The notes: generated from the sequence alone by a model not told the origin. Positions 6,943-15,753 are shown, counted from the first letter of the stretch. The stretch is DNA of 62,525 nucleotides from CAZEQK01 sp964514395 (GCA_964514395.1 CAZEQK010000018.1:1-62525); one strand, 5' to 3'. A program made the numbers and translations.

Positions 6943-8700
6943 TTAGGTGGTAAAAACTCCTCTTCCTTCTTCAATACTTCTAGCAGCACCTGATAAGGTT
7001 AGACATTCCCTAAAAGCAAAATGTTTGCAATCTAAACAATTATTTTTATTTATGTGTAAAAGAGCATAGTTGATTGCATCTCCGGTATGTTCAAAAAAGT
7101 TTTGTTCACCAATTAATTGATATAAACCAGTTTTTATTAATACTTTTTTAGGTTGAGGATTAATCTCGGATATTAAAAATATTCCTTGTTTTGAAAAGTC
7201 TTTTACAATGCTTGATAAATAAGATTCACCAGTTGTATCCATAAAGGGTACTTTTCCCATTCTTAGAAGGAGTACCTTTGGTTTATAGTTAATCGTATTC
7301 ATAATGCTTTGTTCAAAAGTCTGTGCAGCACCAAAAAATAAAGGCCCTTCCACATTGTAAATACTAATTTGTGGACAATCATGAGAATCAGTGAAAAATT
7401 GAGTTTCAACTTTTTCTTGGTTATTTTCAAAATTAGGTAGTGCCTTAGCTGTTATCATTATATCACTCATGCGTTTTGTGAAAATAATTAATGCTAAAAC
7501 AAGACCGACCTCCACAGCTAAAGTTAGATTAAAAAATACTGTTAATAAAAATGTAACCACTAAAACAAGGGAATCTTCCGTTTTGATTGATAATAAATGA
7601 TAAAATGCATGTCGTTCACTCATATTCCATGCGACAACCATTAATATTGGAGCCATACTTGCCAATGGTATCATAGAGGCATATGGAGCAAAAAGTAAAA
7701 GAACTAAAAGAACAACAAAGCCATGAGTTATTCCTGATATCGGAGAAATTGCACCGTTTTTAATGTTTGTAGCAGTTCTTGCTATAGCACCGGTTGCAGG
7801 AATACCGCCGAATAAAGGAGTAATTATATTTGCTATACCTTGCCCAATCAATTCTCTATTACTGTTATGTTTACTACTTGTCATGCCATCGGCTACTACA
7901 GCTGATAACAGTGATTCAATTGCCCCAAGTAATGCAATTACAAATGCAGGACCAATAAGTTTTTGAACCTGTATAAGTGAGATATCGGGAATTTTAAAAT
8001 GTGGTAAGTTACTAGGAATTTCACCAAATGTTGAACCAATGGTTGCTACCTGGTTAGGGTATAAAAAAGTTGCAATTAGAGTCGAAAATATAAGACCAAT
8101 AAGAGGTCCAGGTATTTTCGTAAATAACTTAGGTGTATATATTATAGTAATTAAACATATTCCAGCAGTTAAAATGCTATAGAGGTTTATACTGTGAATA
8201 TGAATGATAATCTCATTAAGGTTGCTAAGAAAGTATTCATGTTTTTCAACACCTGTTAGTCCTAATAGATTGGGGATTTGGCCAACAAATATAATTATTG
8301 CTATTCCTGAAGTAAAACCAATCGTAACTGGTTTGGGAATAAATTTAATTAATGAACCCATCTTAAATATTCCCATAAGAAGTAAAATAATCCCTGCTAT
8401 AAATCCCGCAATCAGTAAATTTTCAAAGCCATAGGTCATAACAATGCCAAATAATATAGGAATAAATGCACCAGTAGGCCCACCAATCTGATACTTAGAA
8501 CCTCCAAACAATGAAATTAATATTCCAGCAACTATGGTTGTATAGATTCCATATTCAGGTTTGACACCTGATGCTATAGCGAACGCCATCCCCAAGGGAA
8601 TAGCAATGACACCAACGATAATACCAGATATAAGATCTTTTTGAAATGAATGAAGAGAATAATCCGTATATCTACCTCTTAAGAAGAATTTATGCTGCAT
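6943..8700 (-). CDS. SulP/SLC26-type anion transporter with STAS domain
   Basis: 585 aa. The N-terminal 400 residues hold 12-14 hydrophobic segments, with family motifs such as IPLGMAFAIASGVKPEYGIY and GGIPATGAIARTATNIKNGA. A cytoplasmic STAS domain follows at about 440-550 (VEGPLFFGAAQTFEQSI). It should move sulfate, bicarbonate or another anion across the membrane. The last 35 residues carry an unusual cysteine cluster (C-x2-C-x7-C, CLDCKHFAFREC), which could bind metal or sense redox state. The ATG has AAGGATGG at 6-base spacing. It heads an operon with an ArsR regulator. Confidence 0.88.
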   Translation of the reverse strand: MQHKFFLRGRYTDYSLHSFQKDLISGIIVGVIAIPLGMAFAIASGVKPEYGIYTTIVAGILISLFGGSKYQIGGPTGAFIPILFGIVMTYGFENLLIAGFIAGIILLLMGIFKMGSLIKFIPKPVTIGFTSGIAIIIFVGQIPNLLGLTGVEKHEYFLSNLNEIIIHIHSINLYSILTAGICLITIIYTPKLFTKIPGPLIGLIFSTLIATFLYPNQVATIGSTFGEIPSNLPHFKIPDISLIQVQKLIGPAFVIALLGAIESLLSAVVADGMTSSKHNSNRELIGQGIANIITPLFGGIPATGAIARTATNIKNGAISPISGITHGFVVLLVLLLFAPYASMIPLASMAPILMVVAWNMSERHAFYHLLSIKTEDSLVLVVTFLLTVFFNLTLAVEVGLVLALIIFTKRMSDIMITAKALPNFENNQEKVETQFFTDSHDCPQISIYNVEGPLFFGAAQTFEQSIMNTINYKPKVLLLRMGKVPFMDTTGESYLSSIVKDFSKQGIFLISEINPQPKKVLIKTGLYQLIGEQNFFEHTGDAINYALLHINKNNCLDCKHFAFRECLTLSGAARSIEEGRGVFTT

Positions 8701-8892
8701 GTAGAACCATCCTTATCCATAATATTTATATATCTGATTATTTGAATATACAACCATATTAATATATACTGGGTTTTGCATATTGTCAAAACATTTTTTA
8801 AAGTAATGCATACAAATACTTTAGTGGTAAAATGTAATGGTACTTCATGTAAAAAAATAGGAACGCTAGTATCTAATGTAAGGGTGGAGAAG

Positions 8893-10095
8893 ATGGAAAC
8901 AGAAGTTGTTTTAAAGGTGGAATCAAAATTCTCAAAAAAATTTAAAGCTGGTTATCCGCTAATATTTAAACAAGCGATCAATAACTTGGATACCTTAACT
9001 GAAGAAGGTATACTTATTAAGCTTGTTGATGATGCTAATACATTTATTGGAAAAGGTTATTACGGAAAACAAAACAAAGGGTATGGTTGGATTCTTACTC
9101 ATAATGAAAATGAAAAGATTGACCAATCGTTCTTTGAAAAAAAGATAGAAGCTGCCATAGAAAAAAGGAAATTATTTTTTAATAATAAAGAAACGAACGC
9201 TTTTCGTATCTTTAATGCTGAAGGAGATGGGATAGGTGGCTTGACCATTGATTATTTCGACGGTTATTATCTGATTAATTGGTACAGTAAAGGGATTATT
9301 AGGTTTAGTGAGTATGTACTTGCTTCACTAAATAAGTTAGTTGATTATCAAGCGATTTATCAGAAAAAGCGTTTTAATACCGATGGGAAATATATTGAAG
9401 AAGATGGATTTGTGGCAGGAAAAAGAGGACAGTTTCCGCTTATTGTAAAAGAAAACGGAGTCAATCTAGCTGTATACATAAATGAAGGGGCAATGGTAGG
9501 AGTTTTTCTTGATCAGCGCGACGTGAGAAAGATGATTCGAGATAAGTATGCAGAAGGAAAGACAGTCTTAAACACATTTTCGTATACAGGGGTGTTTTCT
9601 GTTTTTGCAGCATTAGGTAGAGCGGCAAAAACAACAAGTGTTGACCTTGCTAATCGTAGTTTAAGCAAGACGATTGAGCAGTTTAGTGTGAACGGTATTG
9701 ATTATGAAGCCCATGATATTATTGTGGAGGATGTGTTTCATTATTTTAAATATGCAATGAAGAAAAAGCTAACTTTTGATTTGATAATTCTTGATCCCCC
9801 TTGTTTTGCAAGGTCTAAGAAATATACCTTTAGTGCAGAGAAAGACTATAAAAATCTCCTGAAAGAAGCGATAGCGATTACTGAGGATAATGGTGTAATT
9901 GTAGTCTCGACAAATTGTGCTACATTTGACATGAAGAAATTCAAAGGATTTATTGATACGGCATTTAAGGAAAAAAACGTGAAATATAGGATAAAAGAGG
10001 AGTTTTCACTACCTTCTGACTTTACAACGATTAAGCAATATGAGGAAGGTAACTATCTGAAAGTTGTTTTTATCCAAAAGCTTAAAATAAGATAA
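8893..10095 (+). CDS. Class I SAM-dependent rRNA methyltransferase, RlmI/YwbD type
   Basis: 400 aa. A small N-terminal PUA-like domain (about 1-75) is followed by the EEHEC-type middle part and a Rossmann methyltransferase domain. SAM motif I is NTFSYTGVFSVFAALGRAA, with an acidic strand end VDLA, and the catalytic motif is LDPPCFARSKK. These match the RlmI/YccW group that methylates a 23S rRNA cytosine. The open frame extends 39 codons upstream, but ATG 8893 has GGTGGAG and begins at the family's usual N-terminus. It stands alone between divergent sulP and a terminator. Confidence 0.85.
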   Translation: METEVVLKVESKFSKKFKAGYPLIFKQAINNLDTLTEEGILIKLVDDANTFIGKGYYGKQNKGYGWILTHNENEKIDQSFFEKKIEAAIEKRKLFFNNKETNAFRIFNAEGDGIGGLTIDYFDGYYLINWYSKGIIRFSEYVLASLNKLVDYQAIYQKKRFNTDGKYIEEDGFVAGKRGQFPLIVKENGVNLAVYINEGAMVGVFLDQRDVRKMIRDKYAEGKTVLNTFSYTGVFSVFAALGRAAKTTSVDLANRSLSKTIEQFSVNGIDYEAHDIIVEDVFHYFKYAMKKKLTFDLIILDPPCFARSKKYTFSAEKDYKNLLKEAIAITEDNGVIVVSTNCATFDMKKFKGFIDTAFKEKNVKYRIKEEFSLPSDFTTIKQYEEGNYLKVVFIQKLKIR

Positions 10096-10156
10096 CAATT
10101 AATCATGCATCTCTGTTACCATTTCAATCTGTATAAGACCAGATGGAGGTCAGGGG

Positions 10157-10221
10157 ATTCCCAAGGTAAACTTCCTAATAAGCGAACAATAGGGAAGTGT
10201 ATCCCCTTGGTTCTTTTTTTT
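10157..10221 (+). terminator. Long imperfect terminator hairpin
   Basis: CCAAGG...ACTTCC pairs with GGAAGT...CCTTGG, followed by TTCTTTTTTTT. It ends the methyltransferase gene. Confidence 0.65.
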
Positions 10222-10356
10222 GCGTTCTTTGATAAACTATTTATATTTCGTTGTCAGTGTTTCACAATCTATTTGGACATAATAGGAATAGCTTTTTTCA
10301 AATTCAATCATATTAAATCATATTAAATCATGAGAAGTTTAATAGGAGGAGAATTA

Positions 10357-11628
10357 ATGAAATATGCGGTAAGTCTTATTTTCATTTTTGTCATATTAAT
10401 GATTGGACCTGGATGTCAGATGCAAAGGACAGATCAAGCTAAACAGGAACAACCACTTGAGAATACACAGCCAAATGGGAAACTAGATAGTAATACAATC
10501 AGTATTATATTAAAAGGAATACCTGTGCATGTTTATGGTATGGAAGAAGTAGGACAAAATAAGGAGCAAGGAGTCTTTTCGGATTGGGGTGTCGTTTATG
10601 ACGATGGTCAGCTTCAGCGTCTGAGAGTTAATTTGCAAAATGGTCAAGTCGAAGAAATAACAGATAATAATACCCCAATTTCCATTCCCCATTTTATTAA
10701 ACCTTTAAAGCTGAAGATAACACTAGGTGAGTTTCCAACAAATGAAGCAGTAAGGTGGACAACCCCTCTGACAGTTCGAAAAGATTTATCGGTTTTTGTG
10801 GAACCGAACGGAGATATTGTTTTCTGGAATAAAGGGGAAATATCCCGACTAACCGTTAACGCCCTGCCAGACACTACGATATTAATGGATAATAATGAAA
10901 GATTACTCTTGCTTACGAATCCTACTGAGCGTTACCGACATGGTATATTAGGAGATACAATTGAAGCTGGGGGTTTTGTAATTATTGATGCAAAAAATAG
11001 GAAGGTCATTCGTTCGGTAACGATCAATGCACCTGACGTCATTGAAAGTCTGAAACCTATTTGGACAGATTGGGATCAAAATGGAGAAAGAGAAATAGTT
11101 CTTACTTTGAGCAACAACAATTCTGGATCAAGATTGGTTTTATTTAATGAAGCGGGGAATTTATTAGCTGAAGGAAAGCCCATCGGTATGGGTCATAGAT
11201 GGCGTCATGCACTAACCATCGCCCAATTTGGACCTGATGGCAGTATGGAACTGGCAGAAGTGGTAACCCCACACATTGGTGGCATATTACAGTATATTTG
11301 TTGGAATAAAGAAAATAGTGTTTTGACAACTGTTGCTTCCGCTAAGACATACTCTACTCATGATATTGGAACCAAAAACTTGAGTAAGTTTACCATGACA
11401 GATTGGGACAAGGATGGCATAGCTGAATTATTGCTTCCTAATCAGAGTAAAAATGAACTAATAATGGTCAAACGAACGGCAGAAGGCACGCAGAATGTTA
11501 CAAAATTCTCTCTGAACGGCAGTTTAAGTACAAATGTGGCCTTACTTACGATGCAGGAACAAACAGGAATTCAATCTGTTATTGCTGCTGGTACGAAAGA
11601 AGGAAGATTAGTACTATGGATAAATTGA
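10357..11628 (+). CDS. Secreted or lipoprotein VCBS/FG-GAP-like protein of unknown function
   Basis: 423 aa. The N-terminus (MKYAVSLIFIFVILMIGPGC) is a signal peptide ending at a cysteine; the lipobox GPGC is atypical, so lipid attachment is probable rather than certain. The mature protein holds acidic loops DWDQNGEREI and DWDKDGIAEL, which resemble Ca-binding D-x-D-x-(D/N)-G loops of VCBS/FG-GAP beta-propeller repeats. AGGAGG lies ahead of the ATG. A broken paralogue lies at 3.6-4.7 kb. Just upstream, CATATTAAAT is repeated in tandem. No precise function can be given. Confidence 0.7.
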   Translation: MKYAVSLIFIFVILMIGPGCQMQRTDQAKQEQPLENTQPNGKLDSNTISIILKGIPVHVYGMEEVGQNKEQGVFSDWGVVYDDGQLQRLRVNLQNGQVEEITDNNTPISIPHFIKPLKLKITLGEFPTNEAVRWTTPLTVRKDLSVFVEPNGDIVFWNKGEISRLTVNALPDTTILMDNNERLLLLTNPTERYRHGILGDTIEAGGFVIIDAKNRKVIRSVTINAPDVIESLKPIWTDWDQNGEREIVLTLSNNNSGSRLVLFNEAGNLLAEGKPIGMGHRWRHALTIAQFGPDGSMELAEVVTPHIGGILQYICWNKENSVLTTVASAKTYSTHDIGTKNLSKFTMTDWDKDGIAELLLPNQSKNELIMVKRTAEGTQNVTKFSLNGSLSTNVALLTMQEQTGIQSVIAAGTKEGRLVLWIN

Positions 11629-11674
11629 AATGCTGATGTTTCAAAGCAGTAATATGAATTAAGGCCAGTGTTTA

Positions 11675-11717
11675 TTAACAAACATTCATCTTTCAATACG
11701 AGATGAATGTTTGTTAA
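11675..11717. terminator. 17-bp perfect hairpin between convergent genes
   Basis: TTAACAAACATTCATCT pairs perfectly with AGATGAATGTTTGTTAA across a 9-base loop. It lies between the lipoprotein gene and the minus-strand FeoB-associated gene and probably serves both directions. Confidence 0.6.
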
Positions 11718-11754
11718 GATATGAGAGACCTTATTCGTGTTCTAAAAAAAAATA

Positions 11755-11958
11755 TTATTTCGTCTTAGAGAGAAGGTGTACTTTTCGATATTGTTTGTAT
11801 AAAGAATTGTTCACACCAGAAACATTGCATGCCGTATTACAATTATTTTTTATATAACAAGTTGCGCATTTTCCTTTTTTACTCTTTTTAATAAATCGAT
11901 ATAGGTTCCATCCTGCATATCCGAAAATGACCGTACCCAATACAATATTGGTGAACAA
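11755..11958 (-). CDS. FeoB-associated cysteine-rich membrane protein
   Basis: 67 aa. One transmembrane helix (about 3-22) is followed by a basic, cysteine-rich tail (KGKCATCYIKNNCNTAC), the pattern of the small proteins encoded behind feoB in Firmicutes. It starts with TTG behind AAGGAG. In this genome the upstream feoB is reduced to its C-terminus inside a chimeric gene, so this protein has probably lost its partner. It is likely a relic unless another FeoB exists elsewhere. Confidence 0.75.
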   Translation of the reverse strand: MFTNIVLGTVIFGYAGWNLYRFIKKSKKGKCATCYIKNNCNTACNVSGVNNSLYKQYRKVHLLSKTK

Positions 11959-11990
11959 AATATACCACTCCTTTTATAGGTTTTTCTTTT

Positions 11991-12389
11991 TTAATTAAAT
12001 CCTAACCATTGGCCGAATTGATAAATAATAAAGGTTAATATATACGCAATGATTAACGCATATCCAATGGAAAATAATGTCCATTTTCTTGATCCTAGTT
12101 CTTTCTGAATGATTGCAACCGTCGATAGACAAGGTATATATAATAAAGTAAATATTATAAAACTCATTGCAGATAAGGGTGAAAAATAGGTCGACTTGCT
12201 AGCTGAGAAACCATCTAGTTTGGGCATCATGATGTCCATGACAATGATGTCAAAATCCTCTATCTTGCAAATATTTATAGCTTCCATTCCGTTACTGGCT
12301 TCAGTTACATAATGGCCTTCAAATTCAGCGTATTCTCTAATAACCTCACGGATTTTTGTTTCATCATCGACTACTAATACTTTACACAT
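11991..12389 (-). pseudogene. Chimera: response-regulator receiver N-terminus fused to FeoB C-terminus
   Basis: 132 aa. Residues 1 to about 62 are a receiver domain (KVLVVDDE acidic pocket, phospho-acceptor D52 in VMDIMMPKLDG). From about residue 68 the sequence switches to the last transmembrane part of the ferrous-iron transporter FeoB (YFSPLSAMSFIIFTLLYIPCLSTVAIIQKELG). The switch, near 12186-12206, keeps the reading frame. The receiver lacks its second half and any output domain; FeoB lacks its GTPase. An FeoB-associated small gene follows, so this looks like a deletion that joined two formerly separate genes. ATG 12389 has GGAGGTC upstream. The product is probably non-functional. Confidence 0.8.
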
Positions 12390-12548
12390 TTTGACCTCCG
12401 TATGACCTAATTTCTTCATGCTATTTTCTAGTTTATCCTATTTGCCTTTATTTACATTCATACTAGTTCGTTAAGTTATTTTTTAAAAAAATAATTAAAT
12501 TTAATTCTTAATTTTACCTCTTGTTCTATAAGGGTTTTAAACATAAAA

Positions 12549-12620
12549 AAAGAGTATCTCCCCAAAATCCAAAAAATGCTGTACGAATAAAACAGTCTAG
12601 ATTGGAGGATACTCCCAATG
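12549..12620. repeat. Imperfect inverted repeat, possible insertion-sequence remnant
   Basis: GAGTATC-TCC and GGA-GATACTC face each other across about 40 bases, followed by a short start-like frame (MSIICLVTLKELSY, then stop) at about 12618. It abuts the truncated 5' edge of the HD-GYP pseudogene. This would fit an eroded IS end, but no transposase motif is recognisable. Confidence 0.25.
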
Positions 12621-12675
12621 TCTATTATTTGTTTAGTTACACTAAAAGAATTGTCCTATTAGGAACCTAACCATC

Positions 12676-13428
12676 TAAAGAGTTCTTAATAGAAGGATTA
12701 TCGCTTGTAGGTACGATTGCAATGTTTGCATCGATGTTTGCACTGATGTTTACAGATACCTTTCTTAGTGGATTTATTCAATATTTAGAAGGTCAGCGGT
12801 ATGTTTTTAATGAGTGGCATGGGATTATTGGCGAATCACCGTCGTTCAAACTTTGCTTAGTTCCTTAGATATGCTTTATACTGTATTATATGTCACACAT
12901 CATCCGATTCAATTAGCTGTAATATATGGATTTTTCATGATGGGGGTTGTGGTACTATATCGTTCTTCATTACGTCAGGATGATTTTATGTGTCTTGTAG
13001 AATTGAAGGATACCTATACAAAAAACCATTCGGTATCAGTTGGTCATTATAGTGTCATTTTAGGACAAATGCTCGGTCTTTCTGCTGCTCAGATACAACG
13101 CTTAAGTATTGTTGCTCAACTGCATGATGTGGGAAAGATAGGTATTCCAGATGAGGTGCTAAAAAAGCAATCTTCATTGTCTGAGGAAGAATATGCTATT
13201 ATAAAAAACCATGCTGCTTATGGTGAGCAAGTACTTCAGCCTTTACAATCAATGAAACTAGAGTCAGAGATCATTGGACGTCATCATGAACGAATAGACG
13301 GTAAAGGTTATCCTTATCAAGCTAAAATGGATGAGATTTCCTTAGAATCTAGAATTATAAGTATTACCGATGCGTATCATGCCATAATATCCCATAGACC
13401 ATACCAACGTGGTCTGGGCGTTCATTAA
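12676..13428 (+). pseudogene. Broken HD-GYP cyclic-di-GMP phosphodiesterase-like gene
   Basis: A membrane segment in one frame (GTIAMFASMFALMFTDTFLSG, ending at a stop near 12866) continues in another frame from about 12855 (SSLDMLYTVLYVTHHPIQLAVIYG). The HD-GYP domain follows, with LHDVGKIGIPDEVL and HHERIDGKGYP, motifs of c-di-GMP hydrolases. The end is truncated: after RPYQRGL the frame runs into stops, losing about 50 residues of the usual domain. The 5' sensor region is also missing. With a frameshift and both ends damaged, an active enzyme is unlikely. Confidence 0.8.
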
Positions 13429-13511
13429 TACATGAAGGAAGTATAAATATTGATACATAGGTAAAGCTTTAGTGGTCTAAACATGAATGGTCAATCAAAA
13501 TAATTGTCAAC

Positions 13512-13549
13512 AAAGAGAGGTGAAATAGAAAAGACCTCTCTTTTTTTTT
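13512..13549 (+). terminator. Rho-independent terminator
   Basis: AAAGAGAGGT pairs with ACCTCTCTTT, followed by a run of T. It lies after the HD-GYP remnant. Confidence 0.75.
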
Positions 13550-13670
13550 GTAATGAAACTTTACCATTAAAGTGAAAATAAAAATATTTTCTATATTAAT
13601 AAAATTCTACTGAACCAAATACAAGGATTGCACCAATAATTAATGTAACACCTGAATGGAGGCTAGCCCA

Positions 13671-14249
13671 ATGAAGGATATTGATTTTCAACCTTGGCTT
13701 ATCCGGATGAGTCAAGGAGATGAGGAAGCGTTTCAGGTCGTTTATGAAGCGACCAGAGATCAGGCTTTTAGGTTAATCTATTATCTCACGCCTAATAAAG
13801 AGGAAGTAGGAGATATCATGAACGTGGTATATATGCAATTGTTAAAAAGCTTAGATAATTATAATCAAGAGCAAAAATTCAGTTCATGGTTTAACGGCTT
13901 AATTGTACGACAAGTGCGAAACTGGAAACGTAAAAGCTGGAGACGATTCCGTATATTAGAAAAGTTAATGTCGGTTGATATAACTCCTTCTAGCTATAAA
14001 TCAGAGGATCGTCTAGAAACCATAAATGACCGATTAGAATTGATGCCTATTCTTGAAACATTATCCCAAAAACTTAAGGAAGTGATTATTCTTAAGTACT
14101 ATCAGGATTATTCTAATGAAGAAATTTCTAAATTGCTACATATTCCAGTAGGTACTGTTAAATCAAGACATCATTTGGCTCTAAAACAAATGCGTCGTCA
14201 ATATGAGCGTCAAACGAAAGGAAGGGGGGAAACAAAATATGTCATTTGA
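13671..14249 (+). CDS. ECF-family RNA polymerase sigma factor (second)
   Basis: 192 aa. Region 2 lies at about 20-85 (AFQVVYEATRDQAFRLIYYLTPNKEEVGDIMNVVYMQLL). Region 4 lies at about 135-180 (LKEVIILKYYQDYSNEEISKLLHIPVGTVKSRHHLALKQMRRQ). GGAGG sits 8 bases before ATG 13671, which is preferred over an in-frame ATG at 13656 that overlaps this site. It overlaps the downstream anti-sigma gene by 11 bases. It is a different subgroup from the sigma factor at 0.2 kb, and its regulon cannot be told from this window. Confidence 0.88.
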   Translation: MKDIDFQPWLIRMSQGDEEAFQVVYEATRDQAFRLIYYLTPNKEEVGDIMNVVYMQLLKSLDNYNQEQKFSSWFNGLIVRQVRNWKRKSWRRFRILEKLMSVDITPSSYKSEDRLETINDRLELMPILETLSQKLKEVIILKYYQDYSNEEISKLLHIPVGTVKSRHHLALKQMRRQYERQTKGRGETKYVI

Positions 14250-15216
14250 AGAACAATTAAAACAAGAATTTAAACGTCATTCAAAGCATTTATCCTGTCC
14301 TCCCACCCTTGATACTAGAATAAACACTTCGTACAGAAACCATTTTCTTGAGAAAAGAGGTAAGGGAAAAATGCACAATAAGGTATTTTTTAAGAAAGGG
14401 ATTATTATCGCTTTAGTGTTTCTTTTATTAAGTGGGTTTGCTTATGGAGGATTACTACTTTTTCATGCTGAGAAAGGAAATATATCTATGAACTATACAG
14501 CATATAAAGATTTATCATTGGATAAAGGAACATTGGATAAAGTTCGAGCTTCTCTTAAAGATATACGAAATCAGCTGCAAACTGGAGAAATGGCGGTAGT
14601 TTATGTTTCCGAGCTTGATAATAAAAAAGAAATAAGTCCATATTTATCACTTCTAGCTGTAGCGAAACCAAAGATTATTAATCAGAAGCAAGCCTGGCAA
14701 CAAGAATTAATGCAGCAGCATATAAATATAAATATTCCAAATACCATAGCGGGAACGTATCATTTTATTGGAGGAAAGAAGACACCAGCCTTTGGTGTAG
14801 CACTAGGAACGGATGAGGTTTCGCTTAAAGATGAACTGATGGCAGAAAGTAAAAAAACAGGAAAAGATATTGTGTGGGAAAAAGCTACGCCTACAAAGAA
14901 ACCAATTGTACAATCCTACACTACAATTTATCAAGATGAGCATCAAGGTGAGATTTACTATACCATTCAATTGGCCAGTGAAAAGGTTAGAATGGAAGGA
15001 AAAACATCAGCTTCATCACAGTACAACGCAATGGACATAAATGGGAATCAAGTGAACTATTTAAGGAATGAACAATCTCTATATGGCAACAGTAATGAAT
15101 ATCAAAGCATTATTTGGATGACTACTCAGGGAGACCAGACGTATATTCATACAGTCTCAACAGACTCTACAAAAATAACAAAAGAGCAACTAAAAGCTGC
15201 AGCTAAAAATTTTTAA
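14239..15216 (+). CDS. Probable anti-sigma factor, single-pass membrane protein
   Basis: 325 aa. A cytoplasmic N-terminus of about 50 residues precedes one transmembrane helix (GIIIALVFLLLSGFAYGGLLLF). The remaining 250 residues would lie outside and match no family I can name. The gene starts inside the 3' end of the ECF sigma gene, with AAGGAAGGGGGG upstream. This position and topology are those of anti-sigma partners. No zinc-binding HxxxCxxC motif is seen in the N-terminus. Confidence 0.7.
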   Translation: MSFEEQLKQEFKRHSKHLSCPPTLDTRINTSYRNHFLEKRGKGKMHNKVFFKKGIIIALVFLLLSGFAYGGLLLFHAEKGNISMNYTAYKDLSLDKGTLDKVRASLKDIRNQLQTGEMAVVYVSELDNKKEISPYLSLLAVAKPKIINQKQAWQQELMQQHININIPNTIAGTYHFIGGKKTPAFGVALGTDEVSLKDELMAESKKTGKDIVWEKATPTKKPIVQSYTTIYQDEHQGEIYYTIQLASEKVRMEGKTSASSQYNAMDINGNQVNYLRNEQSLYGNSNEYQSIIWMTTQGDQTYIHTVSTDSTKITKEQLKAAAKNF

Positions 15217-15246
15217 AGGATAAATTCGAATAGATGTGATTTGATG

Positions 15247-15275
15247 AGAAGGATAAGTGAAAGCTTATCCTTTTC
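15247..15275 (+). terminator. Rho-independent terminator of the second ECF operon
   Basis: AAGGATAAG pairs with CTTATCCTT around a short loop, followed by TTTTC. Confidence 0.7.
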
Positions 15276-15346
15276 ATATAAACTTTGAGGGTTAGAAATA
15301 AGTTTTTTCACTAATCTTATTCAAAAAGATTTTCAAAACATTCAAT

Positions 15347-15375
15347 TTGAGAAAAGCTAATCGCTTGTATATAAT
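15347..15375 (+). promoter_or_regulatory. Sigma-A promoter of the leader RNA
   Basis: TTGAGA, a 17-bp spacer and TATAAT. Transcription would start near 15382, about 370 bases upstream of the S4-protein gene, giving a long leader. Confidence 0.7.
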
Positions 15376-15381
15376 ATAATC

Positions 15382-15603
15382 ATATAGATGAAAGGATGGC
15401 CGTGCTTTATGAGAAAATTTATTCTTAACATTGTTCAATAGTCGAATTTCATATTCGTAAGAAGGGATCAAGTGGGTATTAAAGTACCCATAGTTTGTTG
15501 TACCTTCGAACAATGATAAGGATTTAAAATTTGCACAGGTTAGTCATCTATATCCACAAAAATATAGAGAAGTTTGCCATGCTAATTTTAGCATGGCTTT
15601 TTT
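15382..15603 (+). ncRNA. Candidate structured leader RNA ending in a terminator
   Basis: The transcript would contain an 8-bp closing stem (CATTGTTC 15429-15436 with GAACAATG 15508-15515). This encloses two hairpins: CGAAT/ATTCG (15443-15457) and TGGGTA/TACCCA (15473-15490), a three-way-junction layout. It ends at the terminator at 15576. A 10-codon frame MRKFILNIVQ (ATG at 15410, stop TAG) ends on the 5' strand of the closing stem, so its translation would open the stem. I do not recognise a known riboswitch consensus. Confidence 0.5.
15576..15603 (+). terminator. Terminator 1 of a tandem pair in the leader
   Basis: GCCATGCT pairs with AGCATGGC, followed by TTTTTT. It lies upstream of the leader peptide and S4 gene, so it would attenuate them unless read through. 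Confidence 0.85.
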
Positions 15604-15606
15604 ATG

Positions 15607-15640
15607 ACCATAGGCAGTTTTTATTTGCCTATGGTTTTTT
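15607..15640 (+). terminator. Terminator 2 of a tandem pair in the leader
   Basis: ACCATAGGCA pairs with TGCCTATGGT, followed by a T-run. It begins three bases after the first terminator ends. Two strong terminators back to back imply tight transcriptional control or a full block. Confidence 0.85.
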
Positions 15641-15659
15641 ATTTTAAGGAGGTGACAGT

Positions 15660-15707
15660 ATGCCATATTGGAATGAAAAACACTTTCAGATTACTAAAAA
15701 AAAGTGA
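15660..15707 (+). CDS. Putative 15-aa leader peptide
   Basis: MPYWNEKHFQITKKK followed by TGA. The ribosome site AAGGAGGTGA is the strongest in the neighbourhood, which argues that this tiny frame is translated. Its stop codon overlaps the first arm of the switch hairpin ahead of the S4-protein gene. It resembles the leader peptides of translational attenuators by arrangement only; the sequence matches no leader known to me. Confidence 0.55.
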   Translation: MPYWNEKHFQITKKK

Positions 15708-15750
15708 GGTAAGGTGAATTACCTTACCTGCTATTCAGAAAGAGGTAAGG
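15707..15750 (+). promoter_or_regulatory. Three-arm switch over the ribosome site (putative translational attenuator)
   Basis: Arm 1 AGGTAAGGT (15707-15715) pairs with arm 2 ACCTTACCT (15721-15729). Arm 2 can instead pair with arm 3 AGGTAAGG (15743-15750), which contains the Shine-Dalgarno of the S4-protein gene. A ribosome on the leader stop would cover arm 1 and free arm 2 to hide the start site. The pairing is seen in sequence; the switching is inferred. Confidence 0.6.
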
Positions 15751-15753
15751 ATT

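Noticed and set aside
8776..8892. N-terminal extension of the rRNA methyltransferase
   Set aside because: The extension lies in the promoter region facing sulP, lacks a ribosome site and precedes a well-placed ATG with GGTGGAG.
10105..10326. 73-codon frame between the methyltransferase and the lipoprotein gene
   Set aside because: It spans the terminator hairpin, has no ribosome site and an implausible composition.
15292..15513. 73-codon frame on the minus strand opposite the leader RNA
   Set aside because: No ribosome site or protein features; the inverted repeats on the other strand explain the region better.
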